From Bolinopsis microptera (lineage: Eukaryota > Ctenophora > Tentaculata > Lobata > Bolinopsidae): a DNA stretch of 64,000 nucleotides. Positions within the stretch are counted from its first letter, which is position 1. Each line of letters begins with the position of its first letter. The translations under genes and the position numbers were made by a program. The notes under the pieces are model-generated. The model saw only the letters and a list, made by a program, of their open reading frames with translations. It was not told where the DNA came from and did not search any database. The stretch covers positions 11,037,113 to 11,101,112 of the forward strand of contig NC_087081.1 in assembly GCF_026151205.1 (NCBI RefSeq), written 5' to 3'. Positions 1 through 12,755 of the stretch are shown here, in pieces.

Positions 1-288
1 CAACCGCCTTGGTGTGCTTGTTCGTACCTACAATCAGACATTTAGTTCAAGTGGGATAAGATGTGCTATAGAATAAAATATTATATGCTTTATAAATTTA
101 CTACGTCGTGATCTTGGGAGTGAATTATTGTCTGAGCTGACGACGATTAACACATGTTTATTGAAAGCTTCTACAAGTAAAACTATCGTATCACTTATAT
201 GTTTTTAACCCAACTCCATTCAGTATTGTCTCCAAATACAATATCTTGTTGTGATCCAATTGTCCCCCGACAAGTCACCTCTCCTCAC

Positions 289-1971
289 CTGAAGCAATGT
301 TGGTGAGGGCCCAGCAAGCCTCAAACTGGAGAGCAGGGTTATCATCACAGAGCAGGAACTGGACCAGTTTGGGGAGGAGACCTGAATCTATCACCTCGTC
401 TATTGGTGGACTCTGTTCTCGGGATAGCACCTGGGAGATTTAAATAAGAGGTAAGTAATTTGATAACTTTAAGAAGTAAGGCTTTTTTTTCGAACTTGAT
501 AAAGTTTGAGAGGTTTTCTACATGTATAAGAATCCGGAACTTTCTCACTCAACCTACAAAATACGATATTTTCGTTGTTTGGAGACTGTAAGTTCCTATT
601 AGGCGTGACCTTTTCACCACATAACAATTTAGTGAACAATGAATATTGGCCTTTATTCAAGATTTTAATTTGATTTAATGTTAAATCAATCAAAAGTTGA
701 TAATCACGATACCCAAGAATTTCCGGCTTATCCTTACAATTCAAACACAAAATCATCGAATTTTCAGTATTATTCTGAAAGTGAATAAACATTGAAGCTT
801 TCCGTTTCTTGAAATAGCAATACTAAGGAATTGATTTAAGGGCTGCTTACAAAATCAGTTCTAATAATATGCCTTTAAGAGATGAATCATAAACGTCTAA
901 CTACAAATCATTGACAAACCTTTCTGCAGTTCTGTACAGCCCCCAAGATAACGTTAATATCGTTACTACTATCAATAAGAGCTTTTATCTGGACTGGGTC
1001 CGGTGGAGGGACCGCGTTGGAATCCTTGTCGGTAACTTCATTCTCACTATCCTCCACTACCTGAAAAGATAAAGAATTGATAAAAGGACCCGGTGCATGA
1101 GTTTTCAAATTTTAATGTTTGTACAAACGACTTCTACTTGCACTGCGTTGTTAGGTATTTTCTTATCTGTGAAATAACAAGATACAAATATTTGATTGTA
1201 GATACAAATCGTTTTGAGCGTAAATACAGGGATAGATTACTAATTACGTAAGCCAATCATGGAATACAGTCTCATTTTGAGAATTAATACTAGAAACGCT
1301 AAGATTCTAAAAGGGGAAATAAGAAAGTATTAAGACAAGTTTCTTACTATGACGTAATATACACATCACACATATGTCTGAGACGATCATGTGATCAGCA
1401 GTAATATCGACTGACCTCTTGTCAATACACATAACATACAATACAATAGTATGATTAATTCACAAATCACGCGAATCATTAACTTGGTAATTGATAGTAT
1501 ATAACAGCCATGGATTTAATTGCTACCTATTGTATAACATGAGCGACGCGCGTTGTCACATGACCGCTTTTCAGTGAACTTTCGTGATGTAAACTTGAAT
1601 CAAAGGCATGATTTATTTTCGATATCAATTTATCAGAGGAGCAAAATTCTGAAAATCAGCACGCCTGAAATAAAAAGAGGTTCTACCGAGACTCGAACTC
1701 GGATCTTTGGATTCAAAGTCCAAGGTGCTAACCATTACACCATAGAACCGGATGAGCTCAAATGAATTCTATGGACATTATACACCTAATATATTATAAG
1801 TGGTTCTAAGCGCGGCTAGTGGTTACTGGTGACCTGTCGACGTTTGAGCATCTGTTCCGTCCTCTTGTCTTTTCGGAGCTTGCTGACCATGTCTTGGCGG
1901 TTCCTTCGAGAATCATCTGCACGACTGCTATTCTTAAAAAGCTGCGCTCGTCCACTTTCCTCAACAGGCAT
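289..1971 (-). CDS. Importin subunit alpha (karyopherin alpha), 5' part, runs off the left edge
   Basis: Three exons are visible on the minus strand: 1834-1971 (ATG at 1971), 920-1060 and 289-430; the rest lies outside the window. Exon 1 encodes a 46-residue importin-beta-binding (IBB) segment with the basic run [15 protein letters not shown], the autoinhibitory, importin-beta-docking part of the family. Exon 3 carries the first armadillo repeat signature, with IDEVI and [16 protein letters not shown], which in importin alpha helps form the NLS-binding groove. The 138- and 141-nt exons are phase 0 and the junctions have GT/AG. The protein would carry nuclear-localisation-signal cargo through nuclear pores together with importin beta. 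The 774-bp first intron contains a tRNA gene. Which animal subtype (alpha1/2/3) it is cannot be decided from this fragment. Confidence 0.93.
1678..1749 (-). tRNA. tRNA-Gln (anticodon UUG)
   Basis: Reading the minus strand from 1749, the sequence folds as a cloverleaf with acceptor stem GGTTCTA/TAGAACC, a D arm, an anticodon loop CTTTGAA (anticodon TTG, reads CAA) and a T arm with GTTCGAGTC. A T5 run at 1672-1676 directly after the 3' end is a Pol III terminator. The 3' CCA is not encoded, as expected in eukaryotes. It lies inside importin-alpha intron 1 on the same strand. Confidence 0.96.
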
Positions 1972-2821
1972 GATTGAAGCTAGAAAATGAAAGTTAGTGA
2001 GATGGGTTGAAAATGATTAAGATTTTGAAAATCTATCGGAGGTGAAGTTGAAGCTTTTTATAATAACATACATTTGCGAAAGAATTTATGATAAAAGTAA
2101 AGTGACACAAAGGATTACGAATGAATTGAATTTAAAATTCGATGAAATAAAAGTATTGCAATAACTTTAAACTGAACAATACAATTTATGAACTAAGTGA
2201 TTTTTATCATCGAATTCTTATCAGATATCTACTTATCTCCGAATATATGAAATGCGGTAAATGGACAGGCTTTTATTGTAACCCGCGGTACATACGAAAT
2301 CTTCAAATTTCGACAAATTCTTAATCTGCGCGCAGCAATAGTGCTCAAATCAACTTTCCATACAGACTGTCCAGAAATTTACTAGTATAAAAGATGCAAA
2401 CAAACAATTCAAAACCGGATTCCCGCGTTTCCTCCGAAGAAATTCTGATATGAATTACTGAATCGGTGTGTATGAACGACTTGAAATTCGCAAAATTGAG
2501 TCAAATGTATTTCATGCAATTTAAACTTTGCTCGTCATACTTAACTAAATCGGTTTTGGTCAGAGTTGTCAAATATTTAACAGTTTGTCATCAAAAACAG
2601 GTACAATGAATAAATCAACGAAATTCAACAATAGTAACCTTCTGTAGAGTAATTTCAAGGAAGTTAATTTAAACCTCTTTTTGACTTGACTTCTTACCTT
2701 TTCTCTCAAACCAACAACCACTTCTCCGCAAAACACTTATTTGCATTGTCCAACTGACGTATTATTCACAAACCAATTAACTCATTTACTAATTAATCAA
2801 TTAACTAAGAACCTCGCAGGA
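1972..2821. other. Intergenic spacer INCENP 3' end / importin alpha 5' end
   Basis: 850 bp of AT-rich sequence between the INCENP stop codon and the importin-alpha start. It must hold the INCENP 3' UTR and the importin promoter. I see no further gene or repeat in it. Confidence 0.6.
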
Positions 2822-5800
2822 TCATTTGTATTTAAGTAGAATGTTGTTTGCGTGGTTTATCTCGTCCTCTGTTAAGATTGAGAAGTCTAAGTTTCCAGTT
2901 GAAGGAGGAGCGGACCAGTGAGCCGAGCTTGTTCGGGAGGTATACTGAAATAACATAATATAAATTATTAACATAATATATTAGGTAAAAGTGTTACAAA
3001 GTAAACGAATTTATTGTTGGACAATACCGTGAACCGTCGTTTACTTTGTAACACTTATAAAAAGCTCCTATAAGCACTTTGACGAACACGAGAAACGAAC
3101 ACGTTCTTTAATATATATAAAGATATAAGGTAAATATATAACTAAATATATAAGGTAAATATATAAGGTAATCTGCATCATCAGCTTTAAATATCAGGTA
3201 GGGTATTTGAAGAAAAAGATGAGGAAAATATGTATAAAATGCAATTGATGGCATAAACATGATTTCTGTGCTTCATTGGTTTCAAACGAAGACTTATAAC
3301 ATGACAATTCTACAACGTACTCTATTGACAGTGCCAAACAACTGATCCAGATCAGCTGTCTTGGGAAACGGCCCAAATATTGTCTTTGCAGAATGTTTTT
3401 CAATCCCAGAAAACTGTTTTCTCAGGGAATCGTTGAGAGATATTTTGTTTCTTGCCCAGCTAGGCATGGTTCTCTTTGGTTTACTCTCGTCGTCAGTGTC
3501 GTCACCTAGATGGAAATAGATATGAGGAAATCAATTGCATAAGTAGCTGAATTATCAGGTTTCTGTTACTAGCATTGTTACAAATTATGTATTTACTTTG
3601 AACGGTTTATTTATTTAAAGCATGGGTGACTTGTAAGCACTGATAAATTACTATTATATATATGGCAAATTGAAAGTGGTTCAATTGACTTATATTTATT
3701 ATTTCTAACAAATCAATCAAGCACGAAACATCCCATTATTATCCTTTAAATAACTAAGAAGTAGTTAATAAGCTAAAAGGAGAGTTGCTGGAAAATGTAG
3801 CTCACCAGATTCAATATCGTCGATCTTATAATTATCTCTAGGATCGTAAGAGAGAGGGGACGCCTTCATTGAGTTGCCTTCGCTTATTGACTCCATCCTG
3901 GAAACAAAGAAATACAAAATTTCTCTTCAGAAAAAAATGCGTCCAAATAAGGAAAAAAACTTGCAGCACATAAAAAGAAGAAAACTCACAAAAAAAAGGG
4001 AAGAATGAAAAAGATGTATGTTCTAGCATGTGTATTATCAGGTCAATCTGACCTGCTTCCGAGATTTCTCTTAGTTTTAGTTTGTCCGAGACTGAGGAGC
4101 TTGTTCTTCATGTAGCTCTGAATCCTACTTGAAGCTGCACTGCTCGGTGAATCTACTGACTCTGGAGCTTGGGCTGTGGGGTTTTAATTTAACTAAAGTG
4201 AAATGAGAGGATAAAGTTATAATTTAGCCTTATGTTTATCTACTGCTATATTTGAACCGGTTGGACCGAATTTTCCTAGTAAGTAGCACCTGAAGTCTGA
4301 TACGTGGATTAAATAAACTTTTCGTGGACTTAATTAGAAAGAAATTAGATCATAGGATAATTGTTCACAATATGTTTGTAACTTGATCATTGAAGCGATC
4401 ATCAAATGTTTGGATGGGTACACTTTACACTGTACAGCTAGTAAACCATAAATTATGATAATCAATAATGGGGTTCCTGCTTTGGAACGAGAGCTGCAAA
4501 CGTGGTTTTGTGTGAAATTTTTGAAGCCCAAACTCTATACTAAGATGACAAAAAGATTTGCACTTAATGGGATTTTATTATCGTCCAAATTCATGGAATA
4601 CCATTCTGAAGAAATGTAATATTTGCTTACCAATAGGAGTGAGTAAACCGGAGGTTGTTTTAGTTAAAGATGTAGGTTTATCAACAGAGGGCTCATCCTT
4701 CTGAAATATGATGCAGTATTTAGTTTTATGAGCTAGATGTAACGGAACATGTCCACGTTTAGGAGGTTTTATAGGAAACAAGAGACAAAGAGAAACAAAA
4801 TCCCAGATATCATCATATGTAATCATAGATCCTTCACCTTCGCAAATATTGGAGCAGGAATGCTCCTGACCTCCTCATTGTCCGAGCACACATTGGACGC
4901 CTCTTCCAGATCTATAAGTAAACTTCCAGGGACCGCCTCTTCCACAGCGCGTCCCGCTTTGGTGGGTATCTTACTGGCAGCGTGTTTGTTTGTGCGGGGA
5001 GGGGGTCGTGGAGTAGGCGTGGCTCCCAGAAGAGTTCCGGCGCCTGACAATTCATCATGGAATTTAAAAACTGATAATGCAATCTCGTCCATTGTATCCA
5101 TGTTTAATTTTCACAATAAATGAATACAAAAAGGTCCCATAACAATGGAATATTAACAAATTATGATATGATTCTTAACAATGAACATCCCAAAAGCAAA
5201 CAGCAGTAGAATATTTATTTAAAGTTCCCAACCTGTCAGGTTAAGTTTCGTTTTCGCTCCCATTCTACTCGGAGTGGTTTTCTTCTTCTCGATCTCTTCC
5301 TCCAACTTCCTTCTTTCCTAGAAGAATGATAAGATAGTAACATATCAAAAAAACACAAATATATTAGCCTGAGCAGAATAAATTCGTGAATTGTAAGATA
5401 AAACACAATTACAAGGGCGGGAAACCTGTTGTTCCGGTCATGTAATTCGAGCGGTATTGTCTGCGGAATCAAATAAGATATCGCGAAGCGATTTCGAAAA
5501 AGGGCAAAATTGGTAGTATCGGTCATATCAATCTCAATATAAGATAAGCATATTATATAGCTACCTCTTGTGCTTTTTGTCGTTTTTCATGCTCTTCTGC
5601 TTCTAGTTTCTTCTGTTCCTCCATTCTTGCTTCTTCCTCCATCCTATGCTTCTCTAGCTCTCGTACTTTGAGTGCCTCCAATTCCTTGATAATGAGAAAT
5701 CGTTAAGAAAATGTCGCTCCATTGTGAATAGAAACTCCTGCAGGGGTAGATCAGTTCAAATAACTTACTGTTAAGATTACAATGATATCGATTTATTATG

Positions 5801-8800
5801 TACCTGTTTTCGTTTCAATGCATCTACTTTCCTTTCCTCCGCTTCCTCTTGCAGCTTCTTTTTCTTCAATTCTCTGGTTTTCTGTAAATAAGATTGAATT
5901 GGTAGATCAGTAGTATGAAATGAGAAAATATCTTCTATATACGTTGATAAATTCAACGAGTTTCTCAAGTGGTACTGACTGAAGAGCGGCAGATAACTAA
6001 ACCCAGACATGGCAGACAATGTCGTAGATTACAAAGTAAACACAGTAGCTGTTAATTGTTATCTGTTATATATAGACAGTTCTCACCTCAGCTTGCTTGC
6101 GACGTTGTTCCGCCTGTTCCTGTCTCTTCAACTCTCTCTGCCTCTTCTCATCTTCTTTTTTAGCCAGCATCTCTCTTTCTTTCACTAAATTATAGATTAA
6201 TTAATAAATTTATGACATCATTAGCCAAGTTGTGGATTGTTCTCAAAAGAGATAGTTTGGAATTTGGATGGTCAAACTCGGAATTCCACTCAAATACCAT
6301 CCAAATTCCATTCAAATAATCATAAATCTCTTACCAGATGTTTCATCCTTCTTCCTCATCCTTTCTTCAAGATCTGCTTTCTTCTTCTTCGCCTCATCTT
6401 CCTTGTTCTGTTTCGCTTGTTTCATCCTCTTATCTTTCTCGATCCTCTTCCTGCAAAATAAAACCGGTTAAAAGTCATTAATAACGTGTAGTTAGCGTTT
6501 AGGGGTTTGAGAAGTTTATCATACGAGAACATATGGACTGGAACTGTAGAATATTAAAATATAGTGAGATTGAATTGGAGCACTTTTCAGTCGGTCAAAG
6601 ACATGATCATTTTGATGGGAAGTCGGTTTTTCTTGCGTTAAACTTACAATCTCAACTCATTCTCTCGTTGTTTCTTTTTGTTAAGAACTTGCTGTGCTTT
6701 AACCTCCTTCTCCTCAATCTTCTTCTTAGCAGCCTCCTTCTTCTCCTCTTCCAGCTCCTTGGCAGTCTTCACCACAACTACCGGCTTGTTTACGAAGGAC
6801 ATTACTGATGTGACAAGGTTTTGAGGGTTGCGGGGTACTCCTGCGTTGTCCTTCATCCTCTTCTTTAGGTGTATACTTTCGTCAGCACTGATGAAAGGAA
6901 ATGTTTTTAAAGATTCAGGAATCAGGCGGTGTAACTTTTAATGGAATGGAATTTGATCTTTAACAAAACACTAGATTATGATTAAAATACATACCGCTTA
7001 TTACAAATTGTAGATAACTTGGTGTATAAGCTGAAAATCATGACTGATTGATAAGTAAAAAAGGAATAAAGTTATTGTTATACGGTTGTTGTCCGACAAA
7101 TTAAATTACGTACGAATTTGTAGTCTTGTCTTCCATACTGTCCGCTTCAGATTCTTCTGTAACAGAAATTAGTAAACAAATTACTAAATAATGTAAGAGT
7201 ATCTCGACTGCTAGGGACAGTTATTTGTTTATCTAGGGGACATGGTTTGCTAAGCAAGTTCAGTATGTATTTAACTACGGTGAAATTGAGGTTATCATTT
7301 GATAGATTACCTCGTTCGCGCTTGGACATGTCAAGTCTGTCGTCCCTGGCTTGATTTTTAGATGACAAGGTCGGAATTCTTGAGATTCCAGCCTCTTTGA
7401 CAGTTTTCTTGGAGATATTTTCGTAGTCAGCCGCTATTTTCTTTACTGTTCCCTGATTAAGTGATCAAGAAACGAGTTAGTTAGTTGGAAACATATTTTA
7501 TTACAATTTAAGCATCGACTTATCAAATCTTGCAGAATTGCTGTCCTAAAAAAAGTTGTGCAACTGCGCGAACACAACATCTTCTAGAAAAAATAAATTA
7601 AATAATAAAATCAAATTAACAATTATAAATCCAGTATTGCAAGGTAATAAACCTGACTGGATGTTCTCTGCTCATCTGATTCTTTCCCACTTCTAGTTCT
7701 AGTTCTAGTTCTAGCTAGACCCTCTCCAACCTCAATTCCTCCACTCTGCATAACTTTTTTATCTACTCCCACTCGTTTTGGCTTCTTCCCCTTTTCTTCA
7801 GTTTTCTGTTTAGATTCTGCGTGTTTCTTGTTCCGGGATGACCTGGTTTGTCGAACTGGTCGTGGGGTTTTAGGATCAGTTGGCGGAGCTGGTGTTTCTT
7901 CTTCTTCGGTCTGTAAGGAGAGATATTACGTGACTGTGTGATATTGTGCTGGAATAAAAGTATTACATTTCATCGGAGGTTCAAATATTTCATCAGAAGG
8001 GTAACTATTATATCATATAACAGGTATTTCTTCTTTGAAATTAAAAAAGAACAAATATCAGTTTGTCGTTCTTCCAAAGGTGACAAAAGCTTGATTTTAA
8101 TTTATTCAAAATTTTAAAAGAATTGTCAAAGTCTTACTATACCTTGGCAGGTTCCTCTTCCTCCACCTCTTCCTCTTCAATAGCATGATCTGCAAACTGG
8201 TCCACAACATTTACCTCACTCTCTTTTTCACCTCCTTCATCACAACTTTCAAAAAGTTGGTTTGATTCATTCCCATCACCAACTTCAGCAGCTTGCAACT
8301 CTTCCTCCAGTGATATTTCATTATCAGTTTTAGTTTCCAGGTTATCTGTTTGTAGTTCTGGCTCTGAAGAAACTGTTTCTTTGTCGCCACTGTCCTCTGG
8401 CTTTGTAACCAAATTTACTTCTTCCTTGAGAACTTTGGGGCTTTCAAAGAATTTTGCTGCGATTTCTTCAGATGGTGCATTGGTATTATCGTCAGTTGTT
8501 TTAGGAATTCCGGCTACATCCATGGCTTCTGGTTCAGTTTCAGACTCAGTTTTCGCATCAGTATGTTCTATTGAAACGTTGCCGATTTGCTCTGATGCCA
8601 TAGACACGTTCTTTTGGTCTGGATCTGATCGCATGGAAGTATCGCCGTCAATGATTTCAGTAGATTTTATGTCTGACTCACTTTCAACATTTTCACAGGT
8701 TTCCATGTCTTCAGTTTCTTCAGGACTTTCGTCAATAGAAACTTTTTCTTCATCATGAGTTACGACAGGAATCTCAACTTTCTCCTCATCTTCTACACCA

Positions 8801-11528
8801 TTGGATTCACTTCCCTCAGCAACCTCGACTTCGCCCAATCCAACTTCCACCTCATCATCGTTATTTTCGGCTGATTCCCCGAGAAAAACCAAATCATCTC
8901 CACTCCTCCCTCTCTCCACTTCATTCAAAGTTCCCAGAACTTGTTTCACTCTGCTCAACCCTGGAGTCCTGCCCAGAGCTCCAGGAGCCTGAATATCGTT
9001 CATATTAGGAGTCCTTGTAACATCAGGGTTACCCTCCAGTCTCGGAGTGCCTGGCAGTACTCCAACCTCTTCAACAGGACTTGGGAAGAGAGAAGCGGAT
9101 ACGTTCTCAGGGGTTGGTGTACCGGGGATGGTGAGAGATAGAAGAGCAGGTGCTTTCTCAGCAGGGGTTGCGATGGGGACGGGAGAAGGTTGGTATGTGG
9201 ATAGTTGGAGACGTTTGATAACTGGAGTGGAAGCTGGGCCTGGTGTGCCCCTTGGAGTGGTCGCAGGGCTTGGAGTGCTCACTGTAGATTTTCCATTGCT
9301 GAACTTTCGTTTTCCAGTGCTAACAACCCAGTCACTCTGAAATTGTACGTTTTATTTTATGAAAAATCGATAAGTTAGTCAGCAAGGGGACAGGGCGCTT
9401 AATTCTTAAAAGTAAATCATACGATCAACTGAAATCTCAAATTTCCTATGAATTTCAATCACCCATGTACTGGTTACAAAAAATCGAAGATGAAACTGAG
9501 ATGACTCACTGTGTTTTTTTCGGTATCAATAGCTTGGTTTCTAGTTGGGGTGCCACTAGTGGCAATAGGTCCAATTGGAGATGACACCACCAAAGCCTCT
9601 GCTTTTCCTGCCACTGAAATAAACAATGAATTGAAACATAGGAACTCGCATAACGTAAGTGATAACTCTGTTTCGTTAAAAGTGAGACATATAAACGTCT
9701 AGAACATGCTTTCTTCAGAGATTTCGGCCACAAATCAATAACTGTGTTGACTTTGCATGAGCGCAAGCCGCCACTCAGCCATTGGATTAATAAAGAATAA
9801 CACACAAAATAACACGTGATCATCACAACGTACCAGGAGTTGATTGTTTAGGAGTGTTGGTTATAAGAGTAATATTAGCACCGAAAGGAGCAGCTGGTGT
9901 GCCAGGTTGCATCATAGTGCTGTTAGCTGCTGGAGTGCCAGGTTGCATCATGGTGCTGTTCGCTGCTGGGAACTCTACATGAGTTGGTGTACCACTCTCT
10001 TCTTGGGTTGGTGTACCAATCTCTTCTTGGATAGGGGTGGCTCCCAGAGCGAAGGTAACACCCACTGCTGTTTTGTTTTGTGGGGTGGCGGAGGTGGATT
10101 CGTCGTGAGGAACTGTTGATTTTGTTCGGTTTTGAGGTGTCGTAGAGCCATTTGATGGGGTCGCAGTAATGTCTTCGTCTGATGAAAATGTTATGATATT
10201 TCTTGGTATTAGGAACAGGCTGTTATATATATCTTAACAAACAATCTGGACATCACCAGGATACAATTTGACAACTAAGCTATCAAAAATCGTACAAAAC
10301 ATTATTTTTGAACTATTTAACTAACCGTATCTATCAAGAAGTTTCGTTTTTAAACTGGGAGTATTATTATTAACAGATTGCATAGAGTTTATGGTAGAGT
10401 TGATCAAGCTTTGCTCCAGAAGTTTGACTTTTGCCCTGGTGAGTCTTGTTGCTCTACCGCTCCTGAAAATATGTGACATTGATTAGTATATATATATAGA
10501 TATAGGTGTACACTGTACATGTAGTATATATAGATATAGGTGATGATATAGGTGATGATCCGAATTGAACAGTTCATTCTGATGAAAGCTCAGAACGACC
10601 ATTGTTTCAATGCGGATAAACTTTGGTAAAACACACTCCTGCATTTACTAAACTAATATATAAATAGTTCAACCAATTTGTTATAACCAAAATTGATAGC
10701 TCTAGACACTAAAGATAATCAACTTGTCTCTTTTATAAGTTAATTGAAACATCAGCTTACGTAGGAGTAAGATTTAAAACTGATTTCTGTTCAAGTAGAC
10801 TCTGTAATCGTGTCTGTTTGAACGCAGACTGTGTTCTGTTGGGTGTCATGGTGTTTGTAGGTGTTATGGTGTTGTTGGTAGAGTCCAAACGTGAAGTGCA
10901 TCCTGTGAATCTTGCAGATCCTGCAATTGTTGATGATTTTAGCATTTATCTACATTGAAAGTTTTATGAACACCACATTTAATAACCTAAAATCGTTTTA
11001 ACGAACAGCCAAAATCGACAACTCTATAATCTTTCTTATGTGCAAAACTAACATTTGTGTCGTTAATTTATTTAATCAATATCAAATCATTATAGTTTTA
11101 CCTTGAACTTCAATATTTGCAAATGAAATGGATGTATCAGGAGAATTAAGGTCGATTTCAACCTTCTTTTCTTGTATCTTTCTCTTGGTACGCCGAATTG
11201 TCATTCCGGGTGTCTTGGGTGCAGTTACTGTCATACACGCATCACTGAAACAGACATTGTGTACTTATAAAATACCATATTTCAAAGAAAAATATAATAG
11301 ACAAATGGAGCAATCAAGAATATTTGATTGCATTAATCTCAGTACTTACATGCTTTGTCTTCTGTCTCTCATTGAATCTCTGACATCATCAATAATAACA
11401 TCTTTGATCTCCTGTAGGTATTCTTCAATCTGCTTCTTTTTCTCCTGGTACTGAGAGAGCAAATGAGCCTGGTGTTCATGATAGGCTGCTGAATACAAGC
11501 TGTATTTTTTTATGTACTCCTTTACCAT
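2822..11528 (-). CDS. INCENP: Inner centromere protein INCENP (chromosomal passenger complex scaffold)
   Basis: Coding exons, 5' to 3': 11350-11531 (ATG 11528), 11102-11244, 10761-10920, 10326-10462, 9834-10178, 9510-9613, 8143-9336, 7653-7910, 7311-7452, 7114-7156, 6648-6887, 6335-6450, 6087-6184, 5804-5881, 5565-5684, 5233-5317, 4838-5070, 4631-4700, 4053-4173, 3806-3897, 3321-3505, 2822-2944. All phases match, giving 1,421 aa, longer than the roughly 900 aa of vertebrates. The N terminus has PKTPGMTIRRTKRK, as at the end of the CEN box that binds survivin and borealin. A long Thr-Pro/acidic region follows. Residues about 930-1140 are an unbroken Glu/Lys/Arg helix (the single-alpha-helix segment). 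The last two exons are the Aurora-binding IN-box: TDDES, PSWAR, LDQLFG and RTSSAHW, whose TSS motif is the known Aurora B phosphorylation site. The first exon begins after an acceptor (cag at 11532-11534), so a further 5' exon exists upstream. The acceptor at 5071 is weak and is the least certain junction. Confidence 0.93.
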
Positions 11529-11531
11529 TCC

Positions 11532-11911
11532 CTGATCGATTTTAGATTATTTTTTGGATCGAATGTAAGAGCATATCAATGCAGAGTGAAATACATTTGT
11601 AACTTGATAATGATTATCAGTGATTGATATACTAAAGATTAAGAGATATCAGAAGCAACAAGAAATCATATTTAGATTAGTGCAAGTGACAATTGATGCT
11701 TGGTTGTTATTGTCATAGTTTGGAACACATCAACATAGGGTGTTAATATGATATGAGTGGAGGTTTTTATAAAAAACTTCCTTTGGTTGAACATGGCTTA
11801 GATGTATGGTTAAACTCATTGTGACATTGTGAATATTGCAGTAAAAATTTTGAAGGTATATATACCCTTCTGTTTTTTTTCTTCATTCCCTACTGTAACT
11901 TCTGCGAGGGC
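11532..11911. other. INCENP upstream intron or 5' region
   Basis: AT-rich sequence between the first recognised INCENP exon and the transposon nest. Because that exon starts at an acceptor site, this stretch is probably intronic, with the true promoter either here or beyond the nest (>24 kb). No exon was recognised. Confidence 0.45.
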
Positions 11912-12755
11912 TTGTCTACTGCAGACATCTGTCCAAGATCCCCAATTAGACTAGAGATTCAGTCGAGGCTTGCACTCATATTGCTTTCTAAAGTTCAGTC
12001 CGGCTATAGGAAGTTTCATAGCTGTGAAACTGCAACAACCAGAATCCATAACGACATCTTGATAACTATTGACAAGAAAACTAAAGTTGTTCTTTTACTT
12101 CTAGATTTGAGTGCTGCCTTTGATACTGTCAATCACCCAAGATTAATCAAGAAGCTAAGATCTGCTTATGGCATTACAGGCATTGCTCTTACATGGATCA
12201 GGTCCTACTTGGCTAACCGTTCATTTTGTGTCAAAGTCAAGGATTCGTCTTCCTCAGCAACTGTTCTTGAGATAGGTGTGCCACAAGGTTCAATCCTTGG
12301 CCCCCTGCTATTCATATTGTACACCAAAGATCTTGAGAACATTGCAAGTATGCATGGGTGCTGTATTCATTTGTATGCTGATGACACCCAGCTGTATTTC
12401 ACTCTTGATTCTGATGACCCATCACAGCTAGAGCACAATATGGAACACTGTATGTCTGATATCAAGAAATGGATGACAAACAATTTCCTTCAACTGAATT
12501 CTTCTAAGACTGAAGTCATCGTTATATCCTCTAAATTTGACTCAACAAATATTCTAGCCTCTCTACAGATTGTTAAGGATCAAGAGCCACATGTTGTTAG
12601 TGGAACTGTGAAGAGTCTTGGGCTGTATTTGGACAGTTATCTTTCAATGAGTGATCAGATTACGTCAGTGGTTCAAGCATGTAATATTCAGATCAGAAAT
12701 TTGTGGTTTATTGCATCAAAACTGTCTTTTAACCTTAAGATTCAGCTTGTTCAGC
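11912..12755 (+). mobile_element. CR1/L2-like LINE, reverse transcriptase segment (5'-truncated, piece 1 of 3)
   Basis: The open frame from about 11975 to 12754 encodes a non-LTR reverse transcriptase core: GYRKFHS, LDLSAAFDTVNH, GVPQGSILGPLLF and the catalytic YADDTQLY box, followed by the thumb. No endonuclease or ORF1 precedes it, so this copy is 5'-truncated near 11.9 kb. It breaks off after the KIQLVQ residues at 12755, where a second retroelement begins. The frame resumes without shift at 14936 and again at 23600, so the LINE was intact when it was hit. CR1/L2 assignment rests on motif style only. Confidence 0.85.

Noticed and set aside
8381-9340. Plus-strand Ser-rich ORFs
   Set aside because: Antisense shadows of the large INCENP exon 8143-9336.
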